From: Quisquiliibacterium sp.
GTDB lineage: Bacteria > Pseudomonadota > Gammaproteobacteria > Burkholderiales > Burkholderiaceae_E
Assembly: GCA_030830765.1 (NCBI GenBank)
Contig: JAURMJ010000228.1
Coordinates: 1 to 5,656, forward strand
DNA length: 5,656 bases
Direction of reading: 5' to 3'
Part shown: positions 4,729 to 5,656 of the stretch, piece after piece
Layout of the letters: each line of letters opens with the position of its first letter
Numbering within the stretch: position 1 is the stretch's first letter
Translations under genes and position numbers: made by a program
The notes under the pieces: model-generated
The model's database searches: none
Told to the model about the DNA's origin: nothing
What the model saw: only the letters and a program-made list of their open reading frames with translations

Positions 4729-5157
4729 TCATTTGTAGATGGTTTCCGGGTCACGAAGCACAGGATCAACTGCAACCCAGCGTCCGTCTTCAAGGCGGCT
4801 GAAAAAACATGAATGCCGTCCGGTATGGCAGGCAATTCCGCCTTCCTGTTCAACCCTGAGAAGTATCACATCACCGTCGCAATCGAGGCGCATTTCCCGG
4901 ACACGCTGTGCATGCCCGGACTCCTCCCCCTTTCGCCACAATCGCCCGCGCGATCGGGACCAGTAAACGGCACGCCCCGTGGCCGCGGTCTCAGCGAGCG
5001 CCTCCCGATTCATCCAGGCAACCATCAGAATCCGGTCTGTGCCGACCTCCTGCGCAATCGCGGTCACAAGCCCGGCTGCATCCCAGCGCACAGCATCAAG
5101 CCATTGACCAGACAGGTTGCTGGAAATCGTGCCGGAGGCGGATGTCTGTTCTGCCAT
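4729..5157 (-). CDS. hisI: Phosphoribosyl-AMP cyclohydrolase HisI
   Basis: HisI opens the adenine ring of phosphoribosyl-AMP to give ProFAR, the third step of histidine biosynthesis; it is a cytoplasmic metal-dependent dimer. With the start at 5157 the product has 142 residues. Family signatures are all present: AWMNREAL (47-54), [20 protein letters not shown] (63-82), the metal-site LDCDGD (91-96, with D92, C93, D94, D96), and [11 protein letters not shown] (109-119) with the zinc cysteines C110 and C117. The N-terminal stretch of about 18 residues before QWLDAVRW is variable and Ser/Thr-rich. Two starts are possible: GTG at 5163, which overlaps the hisF TGA as GTGA, and ATG at 5157, 2 nt after the hisF stop. 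ATG is preferred because GGGGG lies 5 nt upstream, while for the GTG the purine run abuts the start. Confidence 0.95.
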   Translation of the reverse strand: MAEQTSASGTISSNLSGQWLDAVRWDAAGLVTAIAQEVGTDRILMVAWMNREALAETAATGRAVYWSRSRGRLWRKGEESGHAQRVREMRLDCDGDVILLRVEQEGGIACHTGRHSCFFSRLEDGRWVAVDPVLRDPETIYK

Positions 5158-5159
5158 GT

Positions 5160-5656
5160 TCACCCCCGCTGCCAGTCCAGACGCACCGCAATGCCCTGCG
5201 ACGCCATGTATTCCTTAGCCTGGCGGACCGTGAATTCGCCAAAATGAAAGATGCTCGCGGCCAGCACTGCATCGGCGCGTCCAAGCGTGACGCCATCGGC
5301 CAAATGCTGCAGGTTGCCAACCCCTCCGGAAGCAATCACCGGAATCCCGACTGCATCGCTGACTTCCCGGGTCAGATCAAGATCAAAGCCCTGGCGCGTC
5401 CCGTCACGATCCATGCTGGTGAGCAGGATTTCACCCGCACCGAGTTGTTCGACACGACGGGCCCATGCGATTGCATCCAGGCCCGTCGCATGACGGCCGC
5501 CGTGCGTGAACACCTCCCAGCCCCCACCAGGCTTGGCCTTGGCATCAATGGCCACGACGATGCACTGTGAACCAAACCGCGCACTCGACTCACCGATCAG
5601 ATCAGGGTTCTGGATGCCAGCGGTATTGATTGAAATCTTGTCGGCGCCGGCGTTGA
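5160..5656 (-). CDS. hisF: Imidazole glycerol phosphate synthase cyclase subunit HisF, C-terminal part (5' end outside window)
   Basis: HisF is the cyclase half of the HisH-HisF complex; it uses ammonia from HisH to turn PRFAR into imidazole glycerol phosphate and AICAR. The reading frame is open to the right edge, so about 164 C-terminal residues are seen of a protein usually near 255; the missing part would hold the N-terminal catalytic Asp. Visible beta/alpha-barrel elements: [12 protein letters not shown] at the edge, [24 protein letters not shown] (containing the second catalytic Asp, D130 in the T. maritima enzyme), PVIASGGVG and AASIFHFGE (phosphate-binding loops), ending AVRLDW. A GTG at 5555 is internal (the V of VVAIDAK), not a start. 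The TGA at 5162-5160 abuts or overlaps the hisI start, implying coupled translation. Confidence 0.97.
   Translation of the reverse strand, partial: NAGADKISINTAGIQNPDLIGESSARFGSQCIVVAIDAKAKPGGGWEVFTHGGRHATGLDAIAWARRVEQLGAGEILLTSMDRDGTRQGFDLDLTREVSDAVGIPVIASGGVGNLQHLADGVTLGRADAVLAASIFHFGEFTVRQAKEYMASQGIAVRLDWQRG

Noticed and set aside
4908..5570. Plus-strand open frame of 220 codons opposite hisI and hisF
   Set aside because: It is a shadow of conserved histidine genes; its translation is Arg/Pro/Ser-rich and unrecognisable.

Overview
This 5.66 kb window is a densely packed, roughly 60% GC piece of a proteobacterial chromosome. The protein sequences, and a his - HIT - tat cluster next to a convergent HtrA-type protease and a NIF3-family gene, fit best with a betaproteobacterium (Burkholderiales-like). 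That placement is inferred from recalled synteny and was not searched. There are no RNA genes, insertion sequences, CRISPR arrays or phage genes, and no gene-free stretch exceeds 95 bases.

Layout, left to right: the 3' end of mscL (+, 1-195) converges on a NIF3/YbgI-family metal protein (-, 260-1069). A membrane-anchored HtrA protease of DegS-like architecture (+, 1068-2252) is divergent from the NIF3 gene, and the two start codons overlap within one CATG. The protease converges on a seven-gene minus-strand cluster. In transcription order (right to left) this is hisF (partial, running off the right edge), hisI, hisE, a HIT-family hydrolase, tatA, tatB and tatC.

How the genes relate: HisE, HisI and HisF carry out the second and third steps and the cyclase half of the fifth step of histidine biosynthesis. 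The short gaps (2 nt hisF/hisI, 13 nt hisI/hisE, 85 nt hisE/HIT, 49 nt HIT/tatA, 95 nt tatA/tatB, 23 nt tatB/tatC) suggest one polycistronic unit that also supplies the twin-arginine translocase TatABC, which exports folded proteins. The anchored protease would act in the periplasm, possibly in envelope stress.

I see no undescribed multi-gene system; all the genes are recognisable families. The points worth a second look are: a Cys at position 20 of TatA, where family members almost always have Phe; two perfect inverted repeats in the tatA-tatB gap and a third at the tatB-tatC junction, combined with a strong ribosome-binding site for tatA and none visible for tatB or tatC, which would suit the known need for TatA in excess; and the shared CATG of the divergent NIF3/protease pair.
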